From positions 1 through 5,117 of the forward strand of contig CAZCDS010000121.1 of the NCBI GenBank assembly GCA_964497585.1: a stretch of 5,117 nt of DNA, in the 5' to 3' direction. This stretch comes from CAZCDS01 sp964497585. Its GTDB lineage: Bacteria > Desulfobacterota > Desulfomonilia > Desulfomonilales > Desulfomonilaceae. Numbering within the stretch: the stretch's first letter is position 1; each line of letters opens with the position of its first letter. A program made the position numbers and the translations under genes. This document shows, in pieces, positions 1 through 5,113 of the stretch. The notes under the pieces are model-generated. The model was not told the DNA's origin, did not search any database, and saw only the letters and a list, made by a program, of their open reading frames with translations.

Positions 1-338
<338 letters not shown>

Positions 339-512
339 CCCAAATTGATCTATCCTTGATTCCCTATTCAATTGTCCCCTTACAGGGTGGAGGCAGAACC
401 TCTTTGCGAACGGAATATGGTTCCCGCTGTGCGGGATCATTTTTTTCGGGCTCCGAGGACGGGCTATCTGCCCGCCGGTCGAACCCGAATCTTTGACAAT
501 ACGAATTCCTTT
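339..512 (+). other. 23S-5S internal transcribed spacer, no tRNA
   Basis: This 174-nt spacer holds no recognisable tRNA. Several small inverted repeats are visible: 343-348 with 368-373; 377-380 with 384-387; 390-393 with 399-402; 422-427 with 431-436; 460-464 with 470-474; and 445-450 with 484-489, which encloses the previous one. Such stems are expected as processing sites for pre-rRNA nucleases such as RNase III or RNase E. The one at 422-436 is followed by a run of seven T (440-446). A TTGACA hexamer at 493-498 has no matching -10 box, so I do not call a promoter. Confidence 0.7.
422..446 (+). terminator. Terminator-like hairpin with U-tract inside rRNA spacer
   Basis: A perfect 6-bp stem TCCCGC/GCGGGA (422-427 with 431-436) with a TGT triloop is followed, after TCA, by seven consecutive T (440-446). 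The shape is that of a weak intrinsic terminator, but the T run begins 3 nt after the stem and 5S rRNA lies only 66 nt further on. Transcribing rRNA polymerases are normally antiterminated, so it may simply be a processing stem. Function is not established. Confidence 0.3.
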
Positions 513-630
513 TCCCGGTGGCAATGGCGGAGGGGCCACACCTGTTTCCATACCGAACACAGAAGTTAAGCCCTCCAGCGCCGATGGTACTGCGTGGGCG
601 ACTGCGTGGGAGAGTAGGTCGCCGCCGGGA
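513..630 (+). rRNA. rrf: 5S ribosomal RNA, complete
   Basis: Complete 5S rRNA of about 118 nt, the small RNA of the central protuberance of the 50S subunit. The ends are set by helix I: TCCCGGTGG (513-521) pairs with CCGCCGGGA (622-630) through 9 bp including one G-U. Conserved internal blocks are all present: GGGGCCACACCTGTTTCCATACC, CGAACACAGAAGTTAAGCCC and GCCGATGGTACTGC, which form loops A to E. It follows 23S on the same strand and precedes a strong terminator, the usual end of a bacterial rrn operon. Mature ends may differ by 1-2 nt. Confidence 0.97.
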
Positions 631-640
631 TAACCATTGA

Positions 641-674
641 AAACCCCCGTTCCCCAAAAGGAGCGGGGGTTTTT
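641..674 (+). terminator. Intrinsic terminator of the rRNA operon
   Basis: A 13-bp stem (641-653 with 660-672, containing one G-U pair at 650/663) closes a 6-nt loop CCAAAA and runs into a T tract (670-674). The core is CCCCCG/CGGGGG. It begins 10 nt after the 5S 3' end, so it is the rho-independent terminator of the rrn transcript. Confidence 0.93.
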
Positions 675-788
675 CGGTTCTGGCGCGGGATGTGAGGGGA
701 CCGTCGCCGACCGCCGCACTGACGGTTTGACATCAGAACAAACCTCTCAACCAAGAAAGCGGTGGAGGATTATGGTCAGGGATGCTTG

Positions 789-818
789 TTGACCTACGGT
801 AGGATGGTGGAGTATGAA
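789..818 (+). promoter_or_regulatory. Candidate sigma-70 promoter for the PAS gene
   Basis: TTGACC (789-794, 5/6 match to the -35 consensus) is followed after 18 nt by TATGAA (813-818, 4/6 match to -10). Transcription would begin near 825 and leave a leader of almost 200 nt before the ATG at 1021. This is a consensus match by eye only, and such matches are common by chance. Confidence 0.25.
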
Positions 819-1005
819 GAGAATAGGTTAGGATGACCTGAATCACGAGGGTCTCAGCCGTGCAATACAGCTCCTTGAGGCGGCATGTGAACAGGGTCCT
901 TGCGTCCGTTGAGCCAAGACTCGTCTCATCACCAGAGTCCCTGTGCCCAGAGCCCGGACGGTGGCTCACGACGACGCAATTCCCGGCGGCGAAACACGTT
1001 CTCAC

Positions 1006-1010
1006 AGGAG
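1006..1010 (+). promoter_or_regulatory. Shine-Dalgarno deciding the PAS gene start
   Basis: AGGAG, continuing AGAAG, lies 10 nt upstream of ATG 1021. It supports that start over the upstream in-frame ATG at 943, which has no purine-rich site before it. Confidence 0.7.
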
Positions 1011-1020
1011 AAGCATATCC

Positions 1021-1776
1021 ATGAGTAACGAGAAAACCGACACGACGATTCGAGACGTCTGCGTGATCGCGGCAACTACCTTCCTGGGAGCCGCGCTCGT
1101 GAATATGGTGGGCTCGATCGAAGACCACATTTTGCCTTCGGCCGCGGGATGGGTGACGCTGCTCGTTTCCCGTGCGTTGGCGGGTGGCGTGGCAGGTCTC
1201 GTCATCGGATACCTGTTCCTCAAACACAGGCGGGCGGCAAGCTCATTGAGAGCACTGAACGACAATCTCGATCAACTGGTGCGCACGCGAACCCGGGAGC
1301 TGCAGAAGGCCAATGATGACTTGAAGAATCACATAAACCGGTGTAACCGCGTAGAGACCGCTCTGCAGGAAACGGTGATGATTCAGCAGGCGATTTTGGA
1401 TAATATACCGGACATGGCCTGGCTCAAGGACAAGGAAGGCAAATTCATCGCAGCGAATGACTCGTTCGCGAAGGCCGCGGGAATCGCTGAAGAGGAACTG
1501 GTAGGGAAGACGGACTTCGATTTCTGGCCCGATGAACTAGCCAGGAGATACAGGCAGGACGATGAGAACGTCATGCAGTCGTGCTGTCGGAAGAGCATCG
1601 AGGAAACCCTCGTGAACACCAAGGAGAGAGACATCTGGATAGAAACAATCAAGTCGCCTATCTTCAATGAACGAAACGAAGTGATCGGAACAGTGGGAAT
1701 AGCACGGGACATCACCGAGCGAAAAACGGTGGAAGAGAAGGCACATGAGGAGGGCGGTGAGCGTCTGCCAGAGTAA
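1021..1776 (+). CDS. Membrane-anchored PAS sensor protein, output domain missing
   Basis: Encodes 251 residues from the ATG at 1021, preceded by AGGAG at 1006. Two hydrophobic segments are visible at about 13-31 (VCVIAATTFLGAALVNMV) and 43-67 (WVTLLVSRALAGGVAGLVIGYLFL). The short stretch between them suggests a hairpin membrane anchor. Residues ~72-120 form a polar heptad-like signalling helix (RTRELQKANDDLKNH). A PAS domain of the kind found in histidine kinases spans ~122-235: DNIPDMAWLKDKEGKFIAAN at its start, then a PAC end VIGTVGIARDITERK. PAS domains sense ligands or redox state and pass the signal to a C-terminal kinase, cyclase or methyl-accepting region. Here only 16 residues follow the PAC motif, and I see no H-box, ATPase or GGDEF sequence downstream in any frame. 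It is therefore probably the remnant of a sensor kinase, or possibly a stand-alone PAS regulator. The domain call is strong; the biological role is unknown. Confidence 0.82.
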   Translation: MSNEKTDTTIRDVCVIAATTFLGAALVNMVGSIEDHILPSAAGWVTLLVSRALAGGVAGLVIGYLFLKHRRAASSLRALNDNLDQLVRTRTRELQKANDDLKNHINRCNRVETALQETVMIQQAILDNIPDMAWLKDKEGKFIAANDSFAKAAGIAEEELVGKTDFDFWPDELARRYRQDDENVMQSCCRKSIEETLVNTKERDIWIETIKSPIFNERNEVIGTVGIARDITERKTVEEKAHEEGGERLPE

Positions 1777-2045
1777 GTCCTGCAACCAATGAAGCTTGAA
1801 AGGTCGGTCGTTGCCAGTCTTGTCGTTCCGACGGACGCAGGAATTCGGATCATCTGAGATTGCGTGGGCCCCGGAGGCGACTATTCCTTGAGTTCCCGGA
1901 CCCCCTTTCCCATTCCAACCTGAAGCGAGCCTCATGCTTCGCTTATCGGGATGTCTTGGGAGGCTCCGGGAAAGCCCTTTCCGAAAAAGGGGGCCTGCCG
2001 CGTGAACTTCTTCCCTCTCCCGTTTCAGCCAAGGAGCTACCAAGT
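1777..2045 (+). other. Intergenic leader upstream of corA
   Basis: The frame leading into corA stays open from 1860, but its translation (RRRLFLEFPDPLSH...) is not CorA-like and I treat it as untranslated. Two local hairpins are possible: 1923-1928 with 1939-1944, and CCCTTT/AAAGGG at 1975-1980 with 1986-1991. Neither has a T tract, and I do not recognise an Mg2+ riboswitch such as the M-box. No continuation of the PAS protein as a kinase is visible. Confidence 0.45.
2031..2036 (+). promoter_or_regulatory. Shine-Dalgarno deciding the corA start
   Basis: AAGGAG lies 9 nt before ATG 2046. It selects this start over the open frame reaching back to 1860, in agreement with where CorA similarity begins. 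Confidence 0.85.
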
Positions 2046-3161
2046 ATGCGGATCAAGGTCCCTTTAAAGGATTTCAGCGGTCTATCGCCAGGACGACCGC
2101 GTATTTCGGGCACGGAGTTGTCGGCCAAGAGCGGACTCCCGCCGGGATCTCTCGTTCACGTAGGAAAAGTCCAGCCCGGGGATGTGTCTATCTCCGTAAT
2201 TGATTATGACGAGAACGGAGTTCATCTGAAAGATTCAGCCGATGTCGATCATCTGAGATCAACGGAGAGCGCGGGCACCACAAGGTGGATCGATGTAAAC
2301 GGCCTCCATCAGGTGGAAACCATAGCCCAAATCGGATGGCAATTCGGCCTGCACCCGCTGATTCTCGAAGATGTCCTGAATACGAACCAGCGGCCAAAGA
2401 TCGAGGAGGCCGGCGATTCGCTGTTCATAGTCCTGAAGGTAGTTCACTATGACGAGGACGCTGAAGAGATAGATACGGAACAACTCAGTCTCGTCCTTGG
2501 CCCGCATTTTCTACTTACCTTTCGAGAAGCCTCAAGTCCCCTGTTCGAAGGCTTGCGCGAAAGCATAGTGGAGGGAAGAGGCCGTATACGGAATGAGGGG
2601 GCCGATTACCTGGTCTCATGCCTTATTGACGTGGTAGTGGACAAGTATTTTGAGATATTGGATAAACTTGCGGTGCGCATCGAGCAGGTCGAGGAAGAAC
2701 TCGGAGTTGGCCCCAGGAGGGAAACCATACGGGATATTCACGAACTGAGAACGGATATGATCGTGTTGAGAAGGTCGCTGTGGCCCCTTCGGGACGTCAT
2801 AGGCAAACTGGCAAAGGGTGACAAGCCGGTGATCAGAGATTCCACCCTCCCCTACCTGAGAGACGTCCATGATCATGCCATTCATGTTGTGGAGACGCTG
2901 GACACCTATCGGGAGCTTGTCACCGGGATCCATGACATCTATCTGTCCACCACCGGCAACAAGCTCAACGAGATCATGACCGTCCTGGCCATCATCGGTA
3001 CAATCTTTATCCCGCTCACATTCCTCACCGGGTGGTACGGTATGAATTTCAAGGCCATGCCGGAGCTGGCATCCCCGTGGGGATACCCGGGAGCGATCAT
3101 TATCGCGTTGGCGTCCACGGTCGTCATGTTGATCTTCTTCAGATGGAAGAAATGGATTTGA
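2046..3161 (+). CDS. corA: CorA magnesium/cobalt transport channel
   Basis: Encodes 371 residues, close to the 351 of Thermotoga maritima CorA, which it resembles along its whole length. CorA forms a homopentameric inner-membrane channel for Mg2+ (also Co2+), gated by Mg2+ bound between cytoplasmic domains. The N-terminal alpha/beta cytoplasmic domain runs to about 200 (SAKSGLPPGSLVHVGK at 26-41, HPLILEDVLNTNQRPKIE at 103-120). The long stalk helix follows to ~310, with WPLRDV at 246-251 and YLRDVHDH at 270-277. TM1 is ~311-331 and ends in the signature YGMNF (331-335). The periplasmic loop has MPEL. TM2 is ~346-366, with a basic C-terminus KKWI. Residues equivalent to the T. maritima Mg2+ sensing pair D89/D253 are D109 and D273. 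Pore positions M291 and L294 correspond to M311 and L314, but the M302 position is I322. The AAGGAG at 2031 fixes the start. It appears intact and monocistronic. Confidence 0.97.
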   Translation: MRIKVPLKDFSGLSPGRPRISGTELSAKSGLPPGSLVHVGKVQPGDVSISVIDYDENGVHLKDSADVDHLRSTESAGTTRWIDVNGLHQVETIAQIGWQFGLHPLILEDVLNTNQRPKIEEAGDSLFIVLKVVHYDEDAEEIDTEQLSLVLGPHFLLTFREASSPLFEGLRESIVEGRGRIRNEGADYLVSCLIDVVVDKYFEILDKLAVRIEQVEEELGVGPRRETIRDIHELRTDMIVLRRSLWPLRDVIGKLAKGDKPVIRDSTLPYLRDVHDHAIHVVETLDTYRELVTGIHDIYLSTTGNKLNEIMTVLAIIGTIFIPLTFLTGWYGMNFKAMPELASPWGYPGAIIIALASTVVMLIFFRWKKWI

Positions 3162-3175
3162 TCGGCGGAGCCATC

Positions 3176-3195
3176 ACGCCGGGACGGGTCGGCGT
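3176..3195 (+). terminator. Weak candidate terminator after corA
   Basis: ACGCCG (3176-3181) pairs with CGGCGT (3190-3195) around an 8-nt loop, 15 nt after the corA stop. Only TTG follows, not a full T tract, so it would be a poor intrinsic terminator. It competes with alternative pairing of 3163-3167 with 3177-3181. Confidence 0.25.
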
Positions 3196-3255
3196 TTGAA
3201 AATCCCGCCGCCAGGCAAAACGAGGAGTTTCATGGAAATGATCCCGGGGCCGCGT

Positions 3256-3276
3256 GCCACGGAACAGATCCGTGGC
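3256..3276. repeat. Perfect inverted repeat, 8-bp stem
   Basis: GCCACGGA (3256-3263) pairs with TCCGTGGC (3269-3276) around a 5-nt loop ACAGA. CGT (3253-3255) and ACG (3280-3282) can extend it after a small bulge. No T tract follows. Function unknown; it may be an mRNA 3' end stabiliser or part of a repeat family shared with 3333-3355. Confidence 0.6.
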
Positions 3277-3332
3277 TTCACGATCCGATACCATGTCACG
3301 TACTTGATCCCTCACTGCTATCGTCCATTAGT

Positions 3333-3355
3333 AGGACCGGCATCTTGCCGGTCCT
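3333..3355. repeat. REP-like palindrome, 10-bp perfect stem
   Basis: AGGACCGGCA (3333-3342) pairs perfectly with TGCCGGTCCT (3346-3355) around a TCT triloop. Short GC-rich palindromes built on CCGGCA...TGCCGG occur as dispersed intergenic REP-like repeats in many bacterial genomes. Only one copy is in this window, so membership of a repeat family is inferred. A run of just two T follows, so termination is unlikely. Confidence 0.6.
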
Positions 3356-3425
3356 TCGCAAAATGGCATCCCAGCGCGTCAACGGCCGACCCAGCCCGCT
3401 GTGAAATCACCAAGACCGTTGTCGT

Positions 3426-3447
3426 ACCCTTTCACCGGTGATAGGGT
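3426..3447. promoter_or_regulatory. Near-perfect 22-nt palindrome upstream of antitoxin gene, candidate operator
   Basis: Ten of eleven base pairs match around a centre between 3436 and 3437; the only mismatch is T3431/T3442. The inner core is TCACCGGTGA (3432-3441), flanked by ACCCT and AGGGT. It ends 26 nt before the antitoxin ATG, where an autoregulatory operator of a toxin-antitoxin operon would lie. No clear promoter boxes are visible; TTGTCG at 3419 is only a 4/6 match. Operator function is inferred from position and symmetry; a 5' UTR hairpin is the alternative. Confidence 0.45.
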
Positions 3448-3473
3448 GAGGCCAGGATGATGAGGTTCTGGAG

Positions 3474-3764
3474 ATGACAAGCGCAGATCTGTTGAAGGAA
3501 AAAAGGGCAGAGATACTCCGGATCGCCGCTCGCAGAGGAGCGCGTAACGTGAGGATTTTCGGATCGGTCGCGAGGGGCGTCGCTGACGCGCAGAGTGACA
3601 TCGACATTCTCGTGGACATGGAAGCTGGTCGCAGCTTGCTCGACCTGGGAGGGCTCTGGTCTGACCTGAACGATCTGCTCGGGGTAAAGGTCGACGTGGT
3701 CACGGAGAAGGGCCTGCGAAAACGAATCCGCGAACGCGTCCTCGAAGAAGCGGTTCCCCTATGA
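3474..3764 (+). CDS. mntA: MntA-type nucleotidyltransferase antitoxin (MNT domain)
   Basis: Encodes 96 residues, the usual size of minimal nucleotidyltransferases. The polymerase-beta-type motif GSVARG is at 30-35, followed by SDIDILVD (41-48), which supplies D42 and D44. The third acidic residue is D74 in VKVDVVT. The catalytic triad therefore looks complete. In characterised pairs (Shewanella, Aphanizomenon) MntA is a type VII antitoxin. It transfers AMP to a tyrosine next to the HEPN RNase motif of its partner HepT and so silences it. GAGG at 3462-3465 gives an 8-nt spacing to the ATG. The stop overlaps the start of the HEPN frame by ATGA (3761-3764), indicating translational coupling. A palindrome at 3426-3447 may be its operator. 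Its partner carries two nonsense codons, so this may be an orphan antitoxin. Family assignment is confident; activity is inferred. Confidence 0.93.
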   Translation: MTSADLLKEKRAEILRIAARRGARNVRIFGSVARGVADAQSDIDILVDMEAGRSLLDLGGLWSDLNDLLGVKVDVVTEKGLRKRIRERVLEEAVPL

Positions 3765-4105
3765 GAGACAACTACGAGCGGTTGCAGGACATTCTGGAGG
3801 CTATCGAACAGATAGAGAAGTAAGCACATCCCGGGGAGGAAACGTTACGCGATGATGAACTGATCCTGAACTAGATCAGGACCCACATCCAGATCATCGG
3901 AGAGGCCGCCAGAGCCCTTTCTGAAGATCTTCGAAACCTTCATGCTGAAGTCCCGTGGGCGGAGATCATAGGCATGCGTAACGTACTGGTACACCGCTAC
4001 TTTGACGTGGACGTTGATATGGTCCGGCAAGTTGTGAAGACGGATATCCCGCGGCTCAAATCGCAAGTGAAGGACATCCTTGAGAACCTACGCAAAGAAC
4101 AATGA
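3761..4105 (+). pseudogene. hepT: HepT-type HEPN toxin (DUF86) with two in-frame stops
   Basis: The frame from ATG 3761 would give 114 residues, normal for a HepT/DUF86 RNase toxin, but codon 21 is TAA (3821-3823) and codon 38 is TAG (3872-3874). There is no frameshift: the reading stays recognisable throughout. It runs MRDNYERLQDILEAIEQIEK, stop, AHPGEETLRDDELILN, stop, IRTHIQIIGEAARALSEDL, then VPWAEIIGMRNVLVHRYFDVD. By comparison with relatives (IEKYA, NWI), the lost codons were probably TAC and TGG, each one substitution away. The RNase motif RX4HXY is intact at R73, H78 and Y80; Y80 would be the residue AMPylated by MntA. The start overlaps the antitoxin stop (ATGA). As read, translation yields a 20-residue peptide. 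An in-frame ATG at 3974 could give a 43-residue fragment that keeps the motif but lacks the N-terminal helices. Sequence error or readthrough cannot be excluded. Confidence 0.88.
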
Positions 4106-4157
4106 GCCAGGAAGGCCCTGAAAGCACAGTTTCGGTTACACCACACTTGTTTCACCG

Positions 4158-4228
4158 GGGCGTAGCCTCTTTCATGGGCTTTTCCCAGCCCGTACCCTTA
4201 TCAAAACACTCCGGGAAGAGCTATGCCT
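4158..4228. other. Imperfect long inverted repeat with nested hairpin
   Basis: GGCGTAGCCTCTT (4159-4171) is complementary to AAGAGCTATGCC (4216-4227), with one bulged C at 4167 and one G-U at 4162/4224. A further pair or two on each side is possible. Inside it, GGGCT/AGCCC (4176-4180 with 4187-4191) forms a second hairpin. The whole could fold as a branched structure of about 70 nt. No integron attC consensus or known riboswitch is seen. Confidence 0.35.
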
Positions 4229-4433
4229 GATACTGGGGCACTTCCATTGCCAGCAATTCCCGCCTCCGCGACCGTTTTACCACCGAATGAGCAATGGTGT
4301 ACCCGGAACTCCGCAAGAATGAGTTCACCGATTCACCGTTGAGTTGACGATTGGGCCGCAAGTGCAGAATCCGTGTGCCGGATCTCCCTGCGCGCTGGTT
4401 GAAATGTCCGGCCTGTTTTGCGCAAAAAAAGTC

Positions 4434-4462
4434 TTGACAGACGCGCGCGTGCGGAATAAGAG
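4434..4462 (+). promoter_or_regulatory. Candidate sigma-70 promoter upstream of deaminase-like ORF
   Basis: A perfect TTGACA (4434-4439) preceded by an A7 run (4424-4430, UP-element-like) is followed by AATAAG (4455-4460, 15-nt spacing, 4/6) or TAAGAG (4457-4462, 17-nt spacing, 3/6). The -35 is strong and the -10 weak. Transcription would reach the ORF at 4655 after a leader of about 185 nt. Confidence 0.4.
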
Positions 4463-4654
4463 AGAGTCGCGTAGTGTAGCATAGGGGAGCTGTACGCCGA
4501 AAACCACGTCTAAAAACAAACAGATAAACTCCGCGAGTAACCTTGAGGTTGAATAACTATACTGGTTAACTCCTCGATCGAAGTCGCCAGTAGGGATGAC
4601 AACGGTTACGCTCGTTCGAGATTGCGCTCGATATACGCGTGTGATGGACCGCTT

Positions 4655-5089
4655 ATGATCTCCAAGGCTGAAATGATAGAGCTTATTAAGCAAGGTGAAG
4701 TTCAAATTGCGTACAAATATGTGACGAATTCCGGCGGCGAAGCAGAGGAATTGCCAGGCGAAGAGGTCGTCGACATCGGGAACACGGATTCGCGTGCCAC
4801 AAGAATGTTCGAACGGAACTTCTTTATCGACCGATTGCATGTGACGATGGGCCCTATCATCAAGTCGCATGAGCGCCGCCACCACCGGAAGCGACCCCGA
4901 TTCAAGAAGTTCGAAGGCTGCACAGATATCCGAAAAACAGGAAATCAGATACGAATCGAACCCCGCGAGACCCTTTCGGTCAACACTAACGAACGAATCA
5001 CCCTTCGAGGGACTATTGGTGCTCTGGTCCTACCACGCCTGAAACTGGCAGACTCCGGACTTATCTATAGTGCCGCGCAGAAAGGATAG
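4655..5089 (+). CDS. dCTP deaminase/dUTPase-like protein, apparently C-terminally truncated
   Basis: Encodes 144 residues from ATG 4655. An upstream in-frame TTG at 4622 would add 11 residues, but the family-like sequence begins at MISKAEMIELIKQGEVQI, which matches the opening helix of dCTP deaminases (S-x-x-E-I-x-x-L-I-x-x-G). Residues ~64-79 (ERNFFIDRLHVTMGPI) and ~107-137 (IRIEPRETLSVNTNERITLRGTIGALVLPR) fit the beta-rich core, in which 'PGETVLVLTxExIxLP' is typical. LPRLKLADSGL (about 135-145 counted from the TTG start) corresponds to the R-S-S-L-A-R-x-G-L segment. The usual continuation, DPGxxGxLxLE with the catalytic glutamate, is absent because TAG (5087-5089) ends the frame. Full proteins convert dCTP to dUTP, and relatives act in phage defence. 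The assignment rests on motif resemblance only. It may be a pseudogene or, less likely, a short regulatory homologue. The ribosome site is weak (ATGGA at 4644). Confidence 0.5.
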   Translation: MISKAEMIELIKQGEVQIAYKYVTNSGGEAEELPGEEVVDIGNTDSRATRMFERNFFIDRLHVTMGPIIKSHERRHHRKRPRFKKFEGCTDIRKTGNQIRIEPRETLSVNTNERITLRGTIGALVLPRLKLADSGLIYSAAQKG

Positions 5090-5094
5090 GTGCG

Positions 5095-5113
5095 AAAAAG
5101 AGCGCGACTTTTT
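5095..5113. terminator. Possible weak bidirectional terminator at window end
   Basis: AAAAAG (5095-5100) pairs with CTTTTT (5108-5113) around a 7-nt loop AGCGCGA, six nt after the TAG of the deaminase-like ORF. The stem is almost all A-T, so stability is low. The right side is close to the window edge and cannot be judged fully. Confidence 0.25.

Larger units (their letters stand above)
675..1020. other. Gene-free stretch between rRNA operon and PAS gene
   Basis: No convincing gene is visible on either strand in these ~346 nt. The only good Shine-Dalgarno (GGTGGAGG near 761) precedes a 6-codon frame ending in TGA and is not counted. The stretch holds a possible promoter (789-818) for the downstream PAS gene and its leader. 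An upstream extension of the PAS frame to 943 is open but rejected as the start. Confidence 0.5.
3162..3473. other. Intergenic region rich in inverted repeats
   Basis: About 312 nt between corA and the antitoxin gene. It contains a run of alternating CGGCG and CGCCG boxes (3163-3210) that can pair in several mutually exclusive ways, two perfect hairpins (3256-3276 and 3333-3355), and a near-perfect palindrome (3426-3447). An open frame at 3232-3441 with AGGAG at 3223 would give 69 residues, but it runs across both hairpins and has no recognisable domain, so I do not call it. Confidence 0.6.
4106..4654. other. Long gene-free stretch downstream of the toxin remnant
   Basis: No gene is recognised on either strand. 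The long reverse frame across 4325-4885 has no domain-like features and overlaps a better forward ORF. The left half contains an imperfect stem structure (4158-4228). A TTGACA-based promoter candidate lies at 4434. From about 4500 to 4570 the sequence is visibly richer in A and T than the rest of the window, including a 12-nt palindrome AACCTTGAGGTT near 4540. This hints at a composition boundary, perhaps acquired DNA, but no insertion-sequence ends or target duplications were identified. Confidence 0.5.

Noticed and set aside
445..489. tRNA-like element in the 23S-5S spacer (GGTCGAACCCGAAT resembles a T-arm)
   Set aside because: No acceptor, D-arm or anticodon arm of the right size can be formed around it.
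493..498. TTGACA upstream of 5S rRNA as a separate 5S promoter
   Set aside because: The position 17 nt downstream falls on the 5S start (CGGTGG) and has no resemblance to a -10 box.
727..732. TTGACA as a promoter -35 box
   Set aside because: No acceptable -10 box lies 15-19 nt downstream.
943..1020. Upstream ATG extending the PAS protein by 26 residues (MPRARTVAHDD...)
   Set aside because: No Shine-Dalgarno precedes 943, while AGGAG precedes ATG 1021 at good spacing, and the added residues have no hydrophobic or domain features.
1860..2045. N-terminal extension of CorA from 1860
   Set aside because: The extra 62 residues do not resemble CorA, and ATG 2046 has a strong AAGGAG at 9-nt spacing.
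1848..2259. 13-nt exact direct repeat GATCATCTGAGAT at 1848-1860 and 2247-2259
   Set aside because: The second copy is inside the conserved corA coding sequence, and a 13-mer repeated once in 5 kb is plausible by chance.
3232..3441. Possible 69-residue ORF with AGGAG at 3223
   Set aside because: It runs through two perfect hairpins and half of the palindrome, shows no domain or protein-like pattern, and lies where intergenic repeats explain the sequence better.
4325..4885. 186-residue reverse-strand ORF
   Set aside because: Its translation has no recognisable motif and crosses the promoter candidate, while the forward ORF in the same place shows family-like sequence.
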